Shown: positions 34,210 to 46,883, counted from the first letter of the stretch. The stretch: 64,000 bases of DNA from Ustilaginoidea virens (GCF_000687475.1 NC_057319.1:5074001-5138000), one strand, 5' to 3'. Notes: generated by a model from the sequence alone, not told the origin. Numbers and translations are program-made.

Positions 34210-37200
34210 GTCGACGGCACACGCAAGACTTGTTTGGAGACCGGTCGGTACTGACGGGGATGGATGGCAAGTGAGTCTGCTGCGCCTGGGTGGCTGCAGC
34301 CGCCAAATCCAGACAGAGAGGTCCAGCCAGGCCAGAAGCTGACGAGACCGGCCCCGGACGAATGATGGATCGACTTGGCGACGTTCCGCAAGCTCAAGAC
34401 ATCCATCTGGGTGCGAGCCCACGACAGCTCGCTGGCGGCGGGGATAAAACGGCCGAAAAGGCGCAAGATCAAGATGGCTCGATGACGGAGGACTCGGCTG
34501 ATGACTCGGCTGATGGCTCGGCTGATGGCTGGCTTGGATGATGGCTTGCTTGGATGACAGCTGAGGAGGCTCGGGCCCGAGTGGTGACGGCGGACGGTTT
34601 GACGGCAGAGCCCTTTCATGCACGGCTAGATCCTGGGCATCCCGAGCCTACAGGGCAAGTTTTGCAGATGATGTATCGAAGAAAAAGTTTGGACGCGGAA
34701 ACAAGGGGAAACAGGGTCCGGGCTAGAGAAGAAGCAGACAAAAAGCGGACAAAAACCAGACAAGAAGCGAAAAGTTCCAAAGGGCTGCTGGAGCCTGGCA
34801 CCAGAGCCTGGCTGGATGGGGGAATGTTGGCACTGTGATGTGGGCAGCGAGGATCCTTGGGCGCAGCGGGCCAATGACGAGCTGCGGGCCTGGGCGGGCC
34901 ACTCGGGCGCACTGGGGGCCACTATTGATACTGATACATGTACTGTAGCTTGCAGGTACTCTGACGGGACGGGCGAACCAGGGACGGGCGAACCAGGGAC
35001 GGGCGAACCAGGGGCCAGTTGACAAGGTTCCATGTAACCAGATCGCCAAGGGGTCCGCCGACGAGCCCCTGGCCCAGCCAGTAAGATGCCCGGCGACAGC
35101 GACGGCGAGCACGAAAGCAACGATCGATCTAGGGGTCTTGGCATGTACAGCACGGGAGCGGAAGCAAACTTCGAGACAAAGTCATTTGAAGATTGCTGAC
35201 CAGCCTGTGCTGCGACCCCTCTGACCCGTTCGCCACGGCTGGCAAATGCAGATGCAGATGCAGATGCAGATGCCAATGCAAATGCGACCTCGCCAAGTCA
35301 ATCACGCACGGGCGGGGACCGACGAACCTGGGTGGCGAGAAGGCATTTCCTTCCCTGACATGAAAATTGGGCTGGGTTGGATTCGACTCGGGGTGACTGA
35401 GGCAGCAGGCATGCATGCCGCTGATGATGCAGGTTGCTGCTGCGTAACAAGGTACAGTAGCAGTCACGCACATGCACACGCACTTTGCGCAGCGGGTTTC
35501 CCGTGTCCGTGTCCGTGTCCGTGGCCTGGCGTCAAAAACAAATCTGCCCGGCGTCAAATTCATTCATGCCTGGGGTTGGCGGAAACACGTCGTCGCGACG
35601 TCACCGTGGGTGGCCCAGCCTAGCGGCGGACCTTTGACCGTGAACCCTGTGGTGGCTGTGGCTGTGGGTGGGAAAACAAGTGGGATGGATGGAAGGATCG
35701 CCGCGCCAAGACGCCGTCCATTTCCCATCCCATCCCAGATGCGATGCGATGCGACGCGACGCGATGCGATGCCAATTTGCAAATCCGTCGGAATGCCATG
35801 TTCGTACGAGTCGAGTCGAGTCGAGTCGAGTCGTCGGGGAAGGGGCGCCTGCTTGGTGTGTGCAGCAGTTCGCGCGCGCGCAGCCCTCGGCGCTTGGACG
35901 GCGCCGCCAAGCGAGCGCCCAGGGCAACGACGAAACGTCTGGTGGCGCGCCAGCCGCCGACACGAAAGGTCCAGGTTCAGGTTGGATTGGTGGTGGTGGC
36001 GCAAGTCACCCGGCCGCTGGACCTGACCTGTCTGGCGCTCGCTGGTTGCCGCCAAATAATAGTCTGGTTCCTGGCGCATCTTGCCTGGGAACGCGGCAGG
36101 TAAATGTCTGGTCAAGCCGGGTTCTCTTCTGGCCGTCTGGCTGGTAGTCCATAGCCCTGGAACTCCCGGCCCCGTTGCCGGCCGTTGGGCCGGCCGTTGG
36201 GCCAGCCGAAACGAAACCACGTCGGCTTCGGCCCACGCAATAGCCTCAATAGCCTCAATAGCCGGGACCTCCGAAGGACCTCGAAAAAGGCCTGGGCCTG
36301 GCCCAACCAAGCCTGGGTCTGTCTGGCTCGGCTTCTTCAAACCCCTCGGCTGTTTTCAGTTTGTTTGACACGCAACACCAGCCGATCAATGATGATCGGA
36401 TGATACGATACGATGCGATGCGATGCGACGCGATGCGATGCGATGCGACGCGATGCGATGCGATGCGATCCGCCCTCCGTCGAAGCGCGCCTGCCCAAGC
36501 TTTGCTCCTTCGTCCTGCTCTCTACATGCACTGCACCCATGCCTCCCGCTCACGCTGCTCGTGCGCCATCCCGTGCCGGCAGTCAGTCACGTTTGTTGCC
36601 ACCTCCAAACCTCATGGCAAGGGCCGCTACATACTCCGTACCATAAACCCACCTTACCAACGAGGCGCTTGCTCATCGTCGTATATACCCACAACCCCAG
36701 CCGGCCACCAAACTCAATGGACGGGCACCCCGAATACCGCTCCATCCAAACCCGCAGAGTCCATCAGCAGCCGACGAAAAGCCCTCCCCGGACGTTGCTC
36801 CGAGGCGACTGGTCCATCGGTGGCGGATCTGCGCGCCACCTTCATCCTTCAGTCATCTCCAGCCGAACCCGCCAAAGCCGCACGCCAAGGTTGCATCAAT
36901 GACCCGACCCCGACCCGTCTTGTTTCGACCACGGCGGCTTCGGTTCCCTGGGCTGCACCGGCCCTGTGGATGCATCCTGTGAGCGGATGACATTCATTGC
37001 CCTGCATCGCCACCAGGTGCAGCAGCCCAACGACACGATGCAACCTCGCCTGAGCAAGTCCCGCGCAGCCGGGAGGAGCCCTACAGCATCAAACCATCTG
37101 CGTGAAATCTGCTGCCTTGTCCTCGGGACTACTGGCCCTGGCATGAGCTTGTGTAGATCTCTGCTAGGGCCACGCTGCCAACAACCACGCGTCGCAGCAT

Positions 37201-38009
37201 TCGTCGTCGTCGTCGTCGCCGAGCGACGTGCTTTCGGTTTCAGACTCAAGCCACCGCAGCCGTTTGTCTTCTGACCTCGCAGGGTCAACGTTTCCTGCAG
37301 CGCATCATGGGGGCTTCCTTTTTCGGACTCTGCGTGCGGCTTGCTGCATCTGATCTGGGCCGGGCGGACGGACAGTGGCGGCGGATCGTCAATATGCATG
37401 ACAATGCATGACAACTAGTAACACTAGAGGCTAGTTCCAGGATGAACCCTCCTCATGTCATGGGGAAAGACATGCACTGGCCATTCCGGCTACCGTGCGT
37501 GATTGCCGTGCGTGAGAGCGTAATGGCGGGAAAGAGATGCATTGTGTGGCCTGCCTCGAGGGCATTCAAGGGTACCAGGGGGGGGGGGCCTTCTTTGACC
37601 GGACTCGTTTCGCATTTCACGCAATACGAGGGGGCGAGTTTCACCATCACACCACGCATTAACATTACTAGGCTATTAATAATCCATAAGGAAAAACAAC
37701 CTCCCAAGCAAAAACCCACAAAACCCACAAAACCCACAAAAACAACAAAAACAACAAAAACGCTTATACAAAAGTGTCTCCCGTCCGCACACTTTCTCCG
37801 TCCAGGTTTCCGTCGTCCTGACAACACTTTAGTCTCTCGAGAACCATCTCTTTCCAGTCTGGGTGCCGGCCATTGTTCGAAAAGGTGACTCCCAGAGCAA
37901 AAAACGGAACTGACAGGGTATCCAAAACCATTCGCGTCTTGGCGTCTCCCACGTGCAAGCAGGCCGCGCCCGGAGGCTCTGCCTGTTGCCCATTGCACCG
38001 CACCATTAC
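34210..38009. other. Long repeat-rich intergenic region
   Basis: No coding sequence is supported in 3.8 kb. It holds three tandem 15-base GGGACGGGCGAACCA units (34970-35014), GATGCA repeats (35249-35285), GATGC/GACGC pentanucleotide arrays (about 35739-35772 and 36408-36472), a GAGTC array (35809-35834), AATAGCCTC repeats (36239-36264), a TACTCCGTA motif at 36632, and CAAAACC/CAACAAAAA repeats (37715-37760). Open frames here are translations of these repeats. Confidence 0.55.
36408..36472. repeat. GCGAT/GCGAC pentanucleotide array
   Basis: About 13 units of GATGC with interspersed GACGC; a shorter array with the same variant units lies at 35739-35772. Confidence 0.85.
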
Positions 38010-38675
38010 CTAAACACGTGCGCGTCCGGTGAACAGCGAGCGGGTATCGCGATGCTTCCACCAGTAGACCAAGGCAGCCGCCGAGGAAAACAACCACAGA
38101 AGGGCGCTCACAAAATCGACCCAGACGGCATTCTTCATCCGCTGAACACCACTGTCGCCCTCGGGGTTTTCATGAATGTACATCTGCGCAGCGTGGCGTG
38201 GTCAGCATACCCACATGTTCTGTTCCGCGTCCCACGTTCTGCCCTCCCGAGGGCCCCTGGGCCCCTGGTTTAGACTGACCGAACCGAAAACACCAAACAA
38301 GGCGATCCAGAGAATGAAGAGGATAAAGTTCCAGCTAGCTCCCACGACGCCGGAATGACGGAACATGGCAGGAATAAAGTAGACTACGCAAGTCACAGCG
38401 GACAGCGCTCCGACAACGACGGCGTAAACCTGTAGCATGCGACTCCTGCGTTAGCTTTCGCACCCCCGCCAGCAAGTCCTGGTCCTTGGTCGGAACAGGC
38501 CCGAGATGGATGCTGAGCGAATCGTTACCCATTTGGAGTCTGCATATTTGTGCTGCTTGCGGGCGTTGTTGAGATCTTGGCCATACAGCCCGCAAACCGC
38601 GAGCGCCAAGGCAAAGCAGACGAGGTGCAGGGCGGAAAAGGCGAAGTAGCTGGCCGTGGTGCTGAAGAAACCCAT
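38010..38675 (-). CDS. MARVEL-type four-helix membrane protein
   Basis: Three minus-strand exons: 38675-38529, 38429-38280 and 38183-38010, all phase 0, giving 156 residues. Introns are GTAACG...ACAG with a CTAAC branch, and GTCAGT...GCAG. The spliced protein has four hydrophobic segments: near residues 7-30 (FAFSALHLVCFALALAVCG), 50-66 (VYAVVVGALSAVTCVVYF), 80-96 (FILFILWIALFGVFG) and 116-134 (VWVDFVSALLWLFSSAAL). The motif KYADSKW lies before the second and MYIHENPEGDSG before the fourth. This layout matches small fungal MARVEL-domain proteins of the plasma membrane or secretory vesicles. The role is not known; members are thought to act in membrane apposition or trafficking. The C-terminus is short and basic. 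Confidence 0.82.
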
Positions 38676-40669
38676 GATGCGCGCGCGACACGGCCTGGCA
38701 AGACTTGTTGTTGTTTTTTTTTATCCCTTGTTTTTTTTTCCTTTTTTTTTCGTTGTTGTTTTTTTTTTCGTTTTTTGTTTTTTTTCGGCTAGGGGTCGAA
38801 ACGCGGCGGCTTGGCAATGCGCGCGGGAGAAAAAGGATGTATCACGGAAGTTCGTAAACCAGTGTAAAAACTGTGAATAGAAGAGGGGAGCTTCGTGGCG
38901 AGTCGCGACGCCGGGTCTTGGGTAGAAGCCAAATTCAAGGCGGGCGGGGATGGTGCAGAACCTGAGAGGCTGGGGGGGAACTTGGCCGGCGTGAGCGTTG
39001 GCCATTCCTGGCTGGGCTACTAACAAATCTCGGTGCTGTCTCGATTCCAATCAAGGCCAAGTCAAACCTTTTGTTTAGCGCCAATGCCAATGACGTAGCC
39101 CGTTGCTCCAAGGCAAGCGCGACCTGGGCCGCAGACCAGACTTATTTCATCTGCCGTCTGCCTGCCTGCCCCTTGTGCTGCTTGCTGCCTTGGACGCCTT
39201 AAACCGGCGGGGGGTCATAATCACCTGACGGGCTTTGATTGGCAGTCTTCCGAGCTTTCAAACCAGCAGCAGCCCAGCAGCAGCCCAGCGTGAAGCCTGC
39301 CTTCCGCCCACGACTTCAATTCGGACACGGAGCAAGTCGTTTGCTGCTCCGCAGGAGGAACCGATCCGATCTCTATCAAGAGGGGGGAAAAGACGACTCA
39401 TCTTGGCAGCAGTCAGTTGCTTCATCCCTCGGTTCCCCAGTATCGACAACATCTGGCCAGCCACGGCGGCCCACCGAGGCCCACGGCGGCCCACGTTCTG
39501 GTACCTACTTCCTAGGCACCTGCGGCCGGAGTACGGACTAGTTGCTAAGAGTTTTCGTCCCGGGACGCTTACTTTGAAAGAATCGAGCTCGCCGCCCCTT
39601 TGTCAACAGCAAAAGAGATTGATCAAGTCCCCCGCCCTGGAGCCTGATGAATCAAGTCAGCCACGCCTAAGCCAACGCCACGACCCTCAGGAGGCTTGCC
39701 ATGACCCCACATCAGATAGACAAGCCACCCGGATGGCTGCCTGCGAGTTTGGCAGACGAACCGATCATCGCTACGGAGTATACACCTGGATAGCAGGGGA
39801 ACTCGATGACTCCTGATTTACCAAGTTCTATCCGAACCAGTTGACGAGCAGAGGACGGAGTAATCACTCTTCCATCAACATCCACTTGCTTGTCAAATAA
39901 GCCCGGCCTCCTGCGCCACACCGCCATCAGCAGCCAGGGCGACAACGACCAAGACTGCCCCACGAGTCCCCGACGGCGGATGACCGCCATGACGGGAGGC
40001 GCCTGGGATATGACTCTATCTCCTGCGGGAGCTACCGAATAGAAGCCTCATGAACTGGGCCGCAGACCCGAGTAGAAGCCCCACCCAAGGCCCAGGAAGT
40101 GTACCATGGCCTCCTGGCCGGCCTGTGGCAAGGCGAATCCGCCTCTTGTGGGTTCGAGGATCCGAGATGCAACATGACGAAGGAGCCTTTTGACAGATTC
40201 GCGCCTATCCGGCGCAAACGCCTCACAAGGCTTGCAGTAGGTACATAGGTTTGCGGCCGAGGCCTTGACCCAACGTTACTCGCCAACATCGTGGCTAACA
40301 GAGGTGGACAGTTATCCCGCTGGCTTATCTGAGGGCATTGCAGCCTCGACAGCCTCGCGAAACGTTGCCTCGCCCTGCCTCGCCCGTCTCCCCGAGTTAC
40401 TGCACTGCCGCCTGCCTGCCTGCCTGCCTGCCTGCCTACCTGCCTTGCCATGCGTTGGTGAAAGTGTCAGAATGGTGAGCACACGCCTTGCATTTTCTGA
40501 GGATAGGCGGCCGTATATATGCTGCCTAGGGCCGTTGCCAGACATGTTCATCATTCATCACGCACAAGCTCATCCAAATGAACAAGACACACACCCAGTA
40601 GACCAAGGTTTCAACCACTGCTGCACCGCCCAATCGAACAGCTCACTCCGAAACATCACTCCCTTGACT
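38676..40669. other. Intergenic region
   Basis: No gene is recognised. It contains a T/GTT-rich tract at about 38706-38785, CAGCAGCC repeats near 39266-39287, TACGGAGTA at 39772-39780 with ACGGAGTA again at 39854, and a (GCCT)n array at 40410-40437. Confidence 0.5.
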
Positions 40670-40901
40670 ATGTGCGCGTCAAACAACCAAGAAACCGTCG
40701 GTTTGGTCGACGCTGCTTTCTCCCGTGTCTGGCGTTGCGTACGTATCACCACTGACCTGCTTCCCGCCCCTCCTCTGATCATATTCTAACTTTAAACAGT
40801 GCGGCTGCGAAGAGGGGTGGTTCTCCTTGTCCATGAACAGCCACTGCCCGATCTGCTTCAAACCTCGTTGCGGCTACTGCACGTACGCCCCGGCTGGCTA
40901 G
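40670..40901 (+). CDS. Small cysteine-rich, zinc-finger-like protein (56 residues)
   Basis: Two exons, 40670-40738 and 40800-40901, are joined by a 61-base intron with GTACGT donor, TCTAAC branch and AACAG acceptor in phase 0. The 56-residue product begins MCASNNQETVGLVDAAFSRVW. It ends with eight cysteines and one His in the pattern C-C-x-C-x13-HC-x2-C-x4-C-x2-C, including HCPICFKPRCGYC. Paired CxxC knuckles suggest a zinc-binding module, like the compact zinc ribbon or RING-like mini-proteins found in fungi. No partner domain exists. The good intron signals and the dense, ordered cysteines argue that it is real. I do not recognise a named family, and a longer upstream start in the same frame is possible. 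Confidence 0.55.
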
Positions 40902-42155
40902 ACGACAGCGATGGGCACTCGCACAGAATGCGGGGAGCGAGGTTTGGCCGGCAGGCTCGATCCGAAGCGAGATCTGGACCAAGACTGCCCCTGATAGATG
41001 CAGCATCGGGGCTATTGTACCCCCTTTTTTTTTTTTTTTTTTTTCCCTTTTGTGCAACGAATGGCGTGGGTTACGGGACGGCATCACAGGAATAACAAAC
41101 ACATAGAGTAGACTTCATCAGCAGCAATGTATCCAACAGATTCTTTATTTTGACTTTTCAGTGCGTCAACCCGCTCTGGCGCCCAGCTCCAGCATTGACA
41201 TGGACGTGCCACTTATCGCCGCCCAGCTCATCACCAACCAAGCTCGGCAGTCGGCCCCGCGCCGTCCCGCCCCGCGCCGCCCCGCGCCGTCCCGCCCCGC
41301 GCCGCCCCGCGCCGCCCCGCGCGCCCCTCCAGACAAGGCACCAGCCAGACAAGGCACCAGGCACCAGGCACCAGTCCTCCAAAGTCGAAAAACAACGTTG
41401 CAACCTTCCACCCCCAGCCCACATCTTTCCCAAAATAAAAAAAAAAAAAAGGCCCAGGCGCCATTACCGCACGCCGTAAGCAGCGCGGCCCCCGCGTCCT
41501 GACTCCCTTACTACATAGCCAGTAAGCTTTTGCGAGGCGTTCTCACCCGGAACGGGGGCGGCGCGGCTCGTTCCTACTTCCAGCTTGGCGGTCGAAATGT
41601 GCGCGGTCCGTCGGGGCGGAGGTTGCCAGAAGCACGGCGGGCTGTGTTCTGCGGCGGGCCTGGTGTTTTACATGTAATTTCCCGCGGCGGGTTTGGGGCC
41701 AGGGTGATGGATGGCAACATAAACAATGCCTTTGCACATACATAGAGGACCGCGGCGGCTGCCACGGCAGAAAGGCACATGCAGGTTCGGTGGCCTGAGT
41801 TTCCGCATGAGAGCCTTGATGTGCTGTCGTCGTTTGTGGCCGCATGCGGGGAAGAACGCCTTTGCTGAGCGGCGTGCTCGTACATACAGACCGAATCAAG
41901 CAATCAAGCGGCCCGCTTGCAATTCTAAGCGTCAACTTGGAAAACCAGGTGCAATATATACCCTGCCAACAAGTGTACGGCAGCCGCTTCATAGATCCCG
42001 CCAGAAATCCCTTCCCGGGAAAGAGTGATAAAAAAGGAGGAAAACAGAGGGAAAAAAAAAAGAAAGTGTCCACTCGTCATGATTGACCCTCCTGTACAGC
42101 CTCTTGTTCTCTCATCCTCGTGTCGTCGTTCCTCGTCGTTCCTCAAACGCCTCCC
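40902..42155. other. Intergenic region with GC-rich repeat
   Basis: It contains a T-run near 41026-41044, a GCCCCGC/GCCGTCC low-complexity repeat at about 41256-41335, and an A-run near 41438-41451. No coding region is supported. Confidence 0.5.
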
Positions 42156-43085
42156 TCATTTCTTGCCGCCCGAGCCAAAGCTGTCCATGAGGGCGGCCCC
42201 CAGGGCGGCCGTGGCCACCTTTGCCCCCTTGGATCCCAGCCACGGACTGGGGTCCTTTCGACTCTGCATCGCAGCCTGTGCGCCAGCGCTAAAGGCCGTG
42301 CGCGCGCCGGCCTGGATGAGCGGATTCTGCCACCACTGCTGCTTCTTGACTTTGGGGCCGGCCGCCACCGGCGGGGCGGGGGCAGACTTGCGCCGCGAGG
42401 ACGACGGCTTCGACGAGGACGGCCCTTGACCGCCGTCGCGCCCTCTGGGAGGGCTGCCGCCTCGCTTGGCCGCGCGGTCGTGCGATCTGGACCTCGGGCG
42501 GTGCTTGCCGTGGTCGGCTCCGTAGGCCTGTCCGAGATGCTCGCGGCCTCTTGGCCTCGGCTCGGGCGATGCGGCCCGCGACTTGTAGGAGCGGTGGCCG
42601 CCGCCGTCTCGCGCGTGGCGTCTGCTGTAATCGGGAGAAGGGGATGCTCTGTCCCGACGTGGGCGATGTTCGAAATCGTCCCGATGCGGGCGGCGGTGCC
42701 TGTCTCTCGGGTCGTGCTCGTGCTCCAGACTGTAAGGGTCCCTCGGACCGTCCCGCTCGGGACGCGAATAGTGCGGTTCGCGTCGGCCGTGCGTGCGGGA
42801 TTCACGGGGCACCGGTTCGGCCGTCTCGTATGGAGAAGGGCTTCTTAGCCGACGACTCCCTCCGCCTAGGCTTTTGCCCAGGGGCTCGAGGGCTTCTCTG
42901 CGGGAGCGGCCGCGTCTAGGGGCGTAGGTTTCTTGTGGGGGGGGAATCTCCGGACTGCGGTAGCGATGGTGCCTTTCCGACTTGTGCCGTCTCGGCGGTG
43001 GTGCCGTATATCGGTCATCCGCGGCGGCGCCGTAGTAGCCGTCGTCCTCGTCGTAGCGAGAACGCCGCGGGGGAGGATACGCCAT
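42156..43085 (-). CDS. Arg/Ser-rich protein with conserved Gly/Ala C-terminal segment
   Basis: A single-exon frame of 309 residues from ATG 43085 (MAYPPPRRSRYDEDDGYYG). Most of the chain is basic and polar, with many RS, RR, RE and HR pairs and Tyr repeats, as in SR-like or disordered RNA-associated proteins. The last 60 residues differ in character: WWQNPLIQAGARTAFSAGAQ followed by a Trp-Leu-Gly segment and a small-residue helix, AKVATAALGAALMDSFG. This Gly/Ala pattern could be a membrane-associating or self-packing helix. I do not recognise a named domain, although fungal DUF families with an Arg/Ser-rich body and such a tail exist. Its function is unknown. Upstream in-frame sequence is intergenic in composition, so the start at 43085 is preferred. 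Confidence 0.65.
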   Translation of the reverse strand: MAYPPPRRSRYDEDDGYYGAAADDRYTAPPPRRHKSERHHRYRSPEIPPPQETYAPRRGRSRREALEPLGKSLGGGSRRLRSPSPYETAEPVPRESRTHGRREPHYSRPERDGPRDPYSLEHEHDPRDRHRRPHRDDFEHRPRRDRASPSPDYSRRHARDGGGHRSYKSRAASPEPRPRGREHLGQAYGADHGKHRPRSRSHDRAAKRGGSPPRGRDGGQGPSSSKPSSSRRKSAPAPPVAAGPKVKKQQWWQNPLIQAGARTAFSAGAQAAMQSRKDPSPWLGSKGAKVATAALGAALMDSFGSGGKK

Positions 43086-46000
43086 TTTGTAGGTGGGCAG
43101 TGCGGTTGGATGAATCGGTATGATTTGCCTCTTGGATAGGTGGCCGTTTGGCGAAAGCACGAGTGAGATGCAGCGTGCAGGGCAGGACAGGGCAGGGCGA
43201 GGGCGATGCGAGGAATAAAAGCAGCGCTGGAGCCTGGAGTGCGACCCGGGCAGGCAGCCCAGCCCAGCCCATGCACAAGCCCCGCCCTTTGTTGCCGCCA
43301 ACCAGACCAAACCCTTTGTCTGCAAGAGGCTTCGCCCGGGCCCTTCCAAGTTGCCGATAGGTCGGTCTGCAGATGCTAGAGACACCCCGGGGGCCAGGGC
43401 ACTCCGTACTTGGAAGCCCGGACGATATTTCCTCTGGCAATACGTCCGTATATCAATAGACTTGGTCGGTACGGAATAGTGGGTAATACCACCTTACGCC
43501 GGAGTAAAGAGGCTCTTTGCAGGGGCCACGTACCTCCTCTCCGTCAAGACATTCAGGGCTGCGCACGACCAAAAGGATACGAAGTATAGAAGTCGGCTCA
43601 ACACAAGGCCCCGGGTAATGCAGGCAAGCTCTGGAAAAGGTCCGGCCAGGATGGGTGGTTTCTGATCACAGCCTGCTTGCCGGGCCACCTGATGCCAGTC
43701 GAGCCAATGACAACGGCTCGTGACGCGCTGGTCTGGCGCCAAAGTCATCTGACGTCAAGGGGGCGGGACGGTGAAGAAGCAGTCTGTTGGGTGGCGCTCG
43801 GCCTGCGGCTATTTGGTTGAAGGTTCAGAAACCAGAAACTCCCCCCCTGCCTCGCGGCTCAAGCAGGTGGCTCGGGGCCTCTGGCTATGGGGGACATGTC
43901 GTTCTTCATCAATCCAGGACAAATTCGATGGAAAATAGCCGGCCAACAGCCAGCATGGATCGAATGGATCGCCAAGCTTTCGAGGTCCGCAGGGCCCTGG
44001 CCTGGCGCTGCCATCGCGGGCTGGGCGACAAAGGCACTGCCGAAACTCTAAAGCGGCAGGGCAGGTTCCACGCCCGGCTTGTCCGTGCTACAAACGAGGA
44101 ATTTCAAATGTCGGTGCCGGGGCTAAGCCAGGCATTGCGACTAGCGCCCAAGAATCGGACGTGATTGACGTTAATGTCCTATCGAGGCATGCCTGCCTCG
44201 GGTTGAAGCACCAAGCGAAAATTTCTGCATCCTCATAGGCGCACTCCATGATGACCCATGTACGTACGCATGCTAAGAGTAAGGTTGTGTGACACTTGTA
44301 CAGCAATATCACGATGACGCTATTTTGAACACTTGATGACTGCAGAGTTGATGCACGGGGCAACTGGTTCATTACGTTTTCGACGCGGCGGTGTGGCGCA
44401 AGGTATTGTACCTATCAATGTGAGTGTCAGTGTCAGCAACCCGAGTTTGTAAAATTGCCTGAGCGCTGGCCCGTATCTTTGTCGGGCAGTGAGCGTAATT
44501 GCCAAGTCGCTGGGACCACTTGCCAGACATTGTACTTTGCCTCCCTTACAACATGACCCTTTTTTTCCGCATGCAGTTTCGCTGTAGCCCCCCTTACCGT
44601 GCCGGATGGGCCGTCCCAAGGAAGCCATTGTCCGTATACCAGCAGTTGTGCGGATTGCGAGGTAGCAAAAGGCGGGGGTGCATTGTCGACGTCCACCACG
44701 ACAAGCTACAGGATTTATGTGGGAACATGTTTCTCCGAGTAGATCAAAGCACTGCACATAGTGACTCGCAGCCGCCGTCATCCATGGCGTGGATTTTTTC
44801 CGCTTTGCTTGCCCTGGTTTCCGTCCCTTGCCTGCCAGGGCCACGTCGTCGTCCCAGCGTCGAGCACACCCACCCGCTGCACGTCCAAAAGGGCGATGCG
44901 AAATGAAACAAAGGAGAATGCGGGTTGATGCCGGTATCCGGCGCTGCGGCAATCCAGGGTTGTACGACAATCAAGCTGACAACAAAGAGACGGCTGCGTC
45001 GGCGAGGTGCGTCCTGAGGCCTGGCTCCTCGAGTCCGAGTCGTGGTTGAAGAGCAAGGTCGGATGACTACTAGCTGGTCGAGTTGCTGAACACAGCAGGC
45101 AGGTGCGACACGGGCACTTGCCTCAGTCTGGGGTTCAACCAGAATGCAAAACGCAAAACCACAATCCACAATCCACAACTTCCACAACTTCCACAACATC
45201 GACAACATCGACAACATCCAGGAGTCCACACCGTCTGCAACCGCCAACTGGCGGGTTTCTGCCACTTTCAGCGCCCCAACCCCCTTTTTTTTTTGCTCTG
45301 CCCAGACGTCCAAGACGCGCCTCACCCGAACCACCCGAGTTTTACCGACCCCCACCAACGATCAAGAAAGATGGACAGGTCGCCTGTCATGAATGGCAGT
45401 CGCTTCAATCCTCCTCAATTGATGCCATCGTCGCTCTTCTCCAGGTTCATGATGATGCCGATTCTGCCCCTTCTTCGCACTTGTTATATCGTGCTCGGGT
45501 CGGATGCATGAGCCAACCCCTCGAAACGTGGGTTACCGAGGCAGTGGCACGAACAAACTGCGTGTTTGACAGATGAGGTGGATCCATTTCTGTTTACGGG
45601 CGAACAGTTTTGCTAAACGATGTAGCTAGGATTTTCTTGTTATGCATTGCTGCAGGAGTGAAGCTTATCACTACCGCAAACCGTTGCGTGCGAAATTGGC
45701 ATCGCCGACAAGTTATTTTGGTACCTCTAGTGCTGCAGTTTAGAGCTGCGCTGCTACAGGATCACTGTAAAGATCCAGGAAGAACAAGAAAGCGACGCAA
45801 CAAGTTTATTTGGTTGCAATGCTTTGTCAACGTGGGACGCAAGGATCAGGATGAAACCTGCTTCTTGATTCGACGCACCGGCCCGGGAGTTTCCCTTGTC
45901 TCGCGTGGCGGGCGGGCTTACGGAAATCGTTATCGCCAACCAGTGAAATGCGATTCCGCGCTTTGAACACCAATCCGCAATCACAGTCTTTGCGCTTAAC

Positions 46001-46883
46001 CAAAAAAAGAAAGAGCAAAAAAACGCTGAAACAGCCCGGCCAGCCCGGTAAATCGAGTAATGAAGCTGGATTTCAATCTTGCGGTGAAAAGGCTTACAGA
46101 CGACATTCACGTTGTATCAATGGATGGCATGTCTTGGACTCATCCTGCAAACGATTACTTTGACGCCAAGTGTAGGGACGGCGACCGCAACGCAACAACA
46201 AGTGGTTGACTGCAGGTTATATATCTCGCTCGAGGATTTTCCGTACGCGAGCGATTCATGCCATCCCCGTCAGCGCCACCAGTGATTGCGGGTCCAAGAT
46301 AGCCGTCCACAGGTTTCATATAAGCACTAATTAGTAAATCAAGAACGATGAGTCGAAGAATTCGAAGCTAAGGAATCTCTGCGCATCATCCACTTAGGCC
46401 TCGAAACCCTGGAATCTCTACTTGTTAAACCTGGCAATGCCACCGGTCATGCTCTGCTCCCTCTCTTGGACGTCCTCTTTCAACTACTTGCATTGCCTGG
46501 TTTGATCTATGGCGCACAGCGTCTTCAGCTGTGAACCTCAAACCGCCATCGTCCGACTGCGACACTGCTGTGTTTCCTGAAGCGTTTAGTAGTTGCCCAG
46601 ACTCTGCATGCAACTCGGCGCTTCCTCTCCACCATAAAAAACCTGCTTATCGGCACCGAGATATTTCCAAACTCTCGTTTGATAAGCAGGACTTGGGGCC
46701 GTTTTTCGTCCTCTAACCACCACCTTACCTCGGCTGAATCTACCCTTTCCGCTATTCTCGCTGCATCCGGCTTCTGGACCTACAAGTGCACGAAGTGGTT
46801 TGAGTCAACTAACCTCTCAGCTCTCAACTCCACAGCATAATCTGTTGGTCTTTGCTTTCGCCGCGTCATCATACTGAAATACC
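43086..46883. other. Long gene-poor region upstream of the AzgA-type transporter
   Basis: No supported gene in 3.8 kb. It has small CAACTTCCA/CAACATCGA repeats near 45174-45222, a T-run near 45287-45296, and a pyrimidine-rich leader before ATG 46884. Several open frames of 60-150 residues lack splice signals or recognisable content. Confidence 0.45.

Noticed and set aside
34970..35014. Short direct repeats that could suggest a CRISPR-like array
   Set aside because: They are three contiguous 15-base units without spacers, in a eukaryotic genome.
35246..35623. A frame starting with Met-Gln repeats, and its Ala-Ser-repeat antisense partner
   Set aside because: Both are translations of the GATGCA repeat, without splice sites or conserved sequence.
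45371..45511. A short plus-strand ORF preceded by a T-run and CAG that looks like an intron acceptor
   Set aside because: No donor or upstream exon in phase could be found, and the neighbouring frames carry equally plausible but unrelated text.
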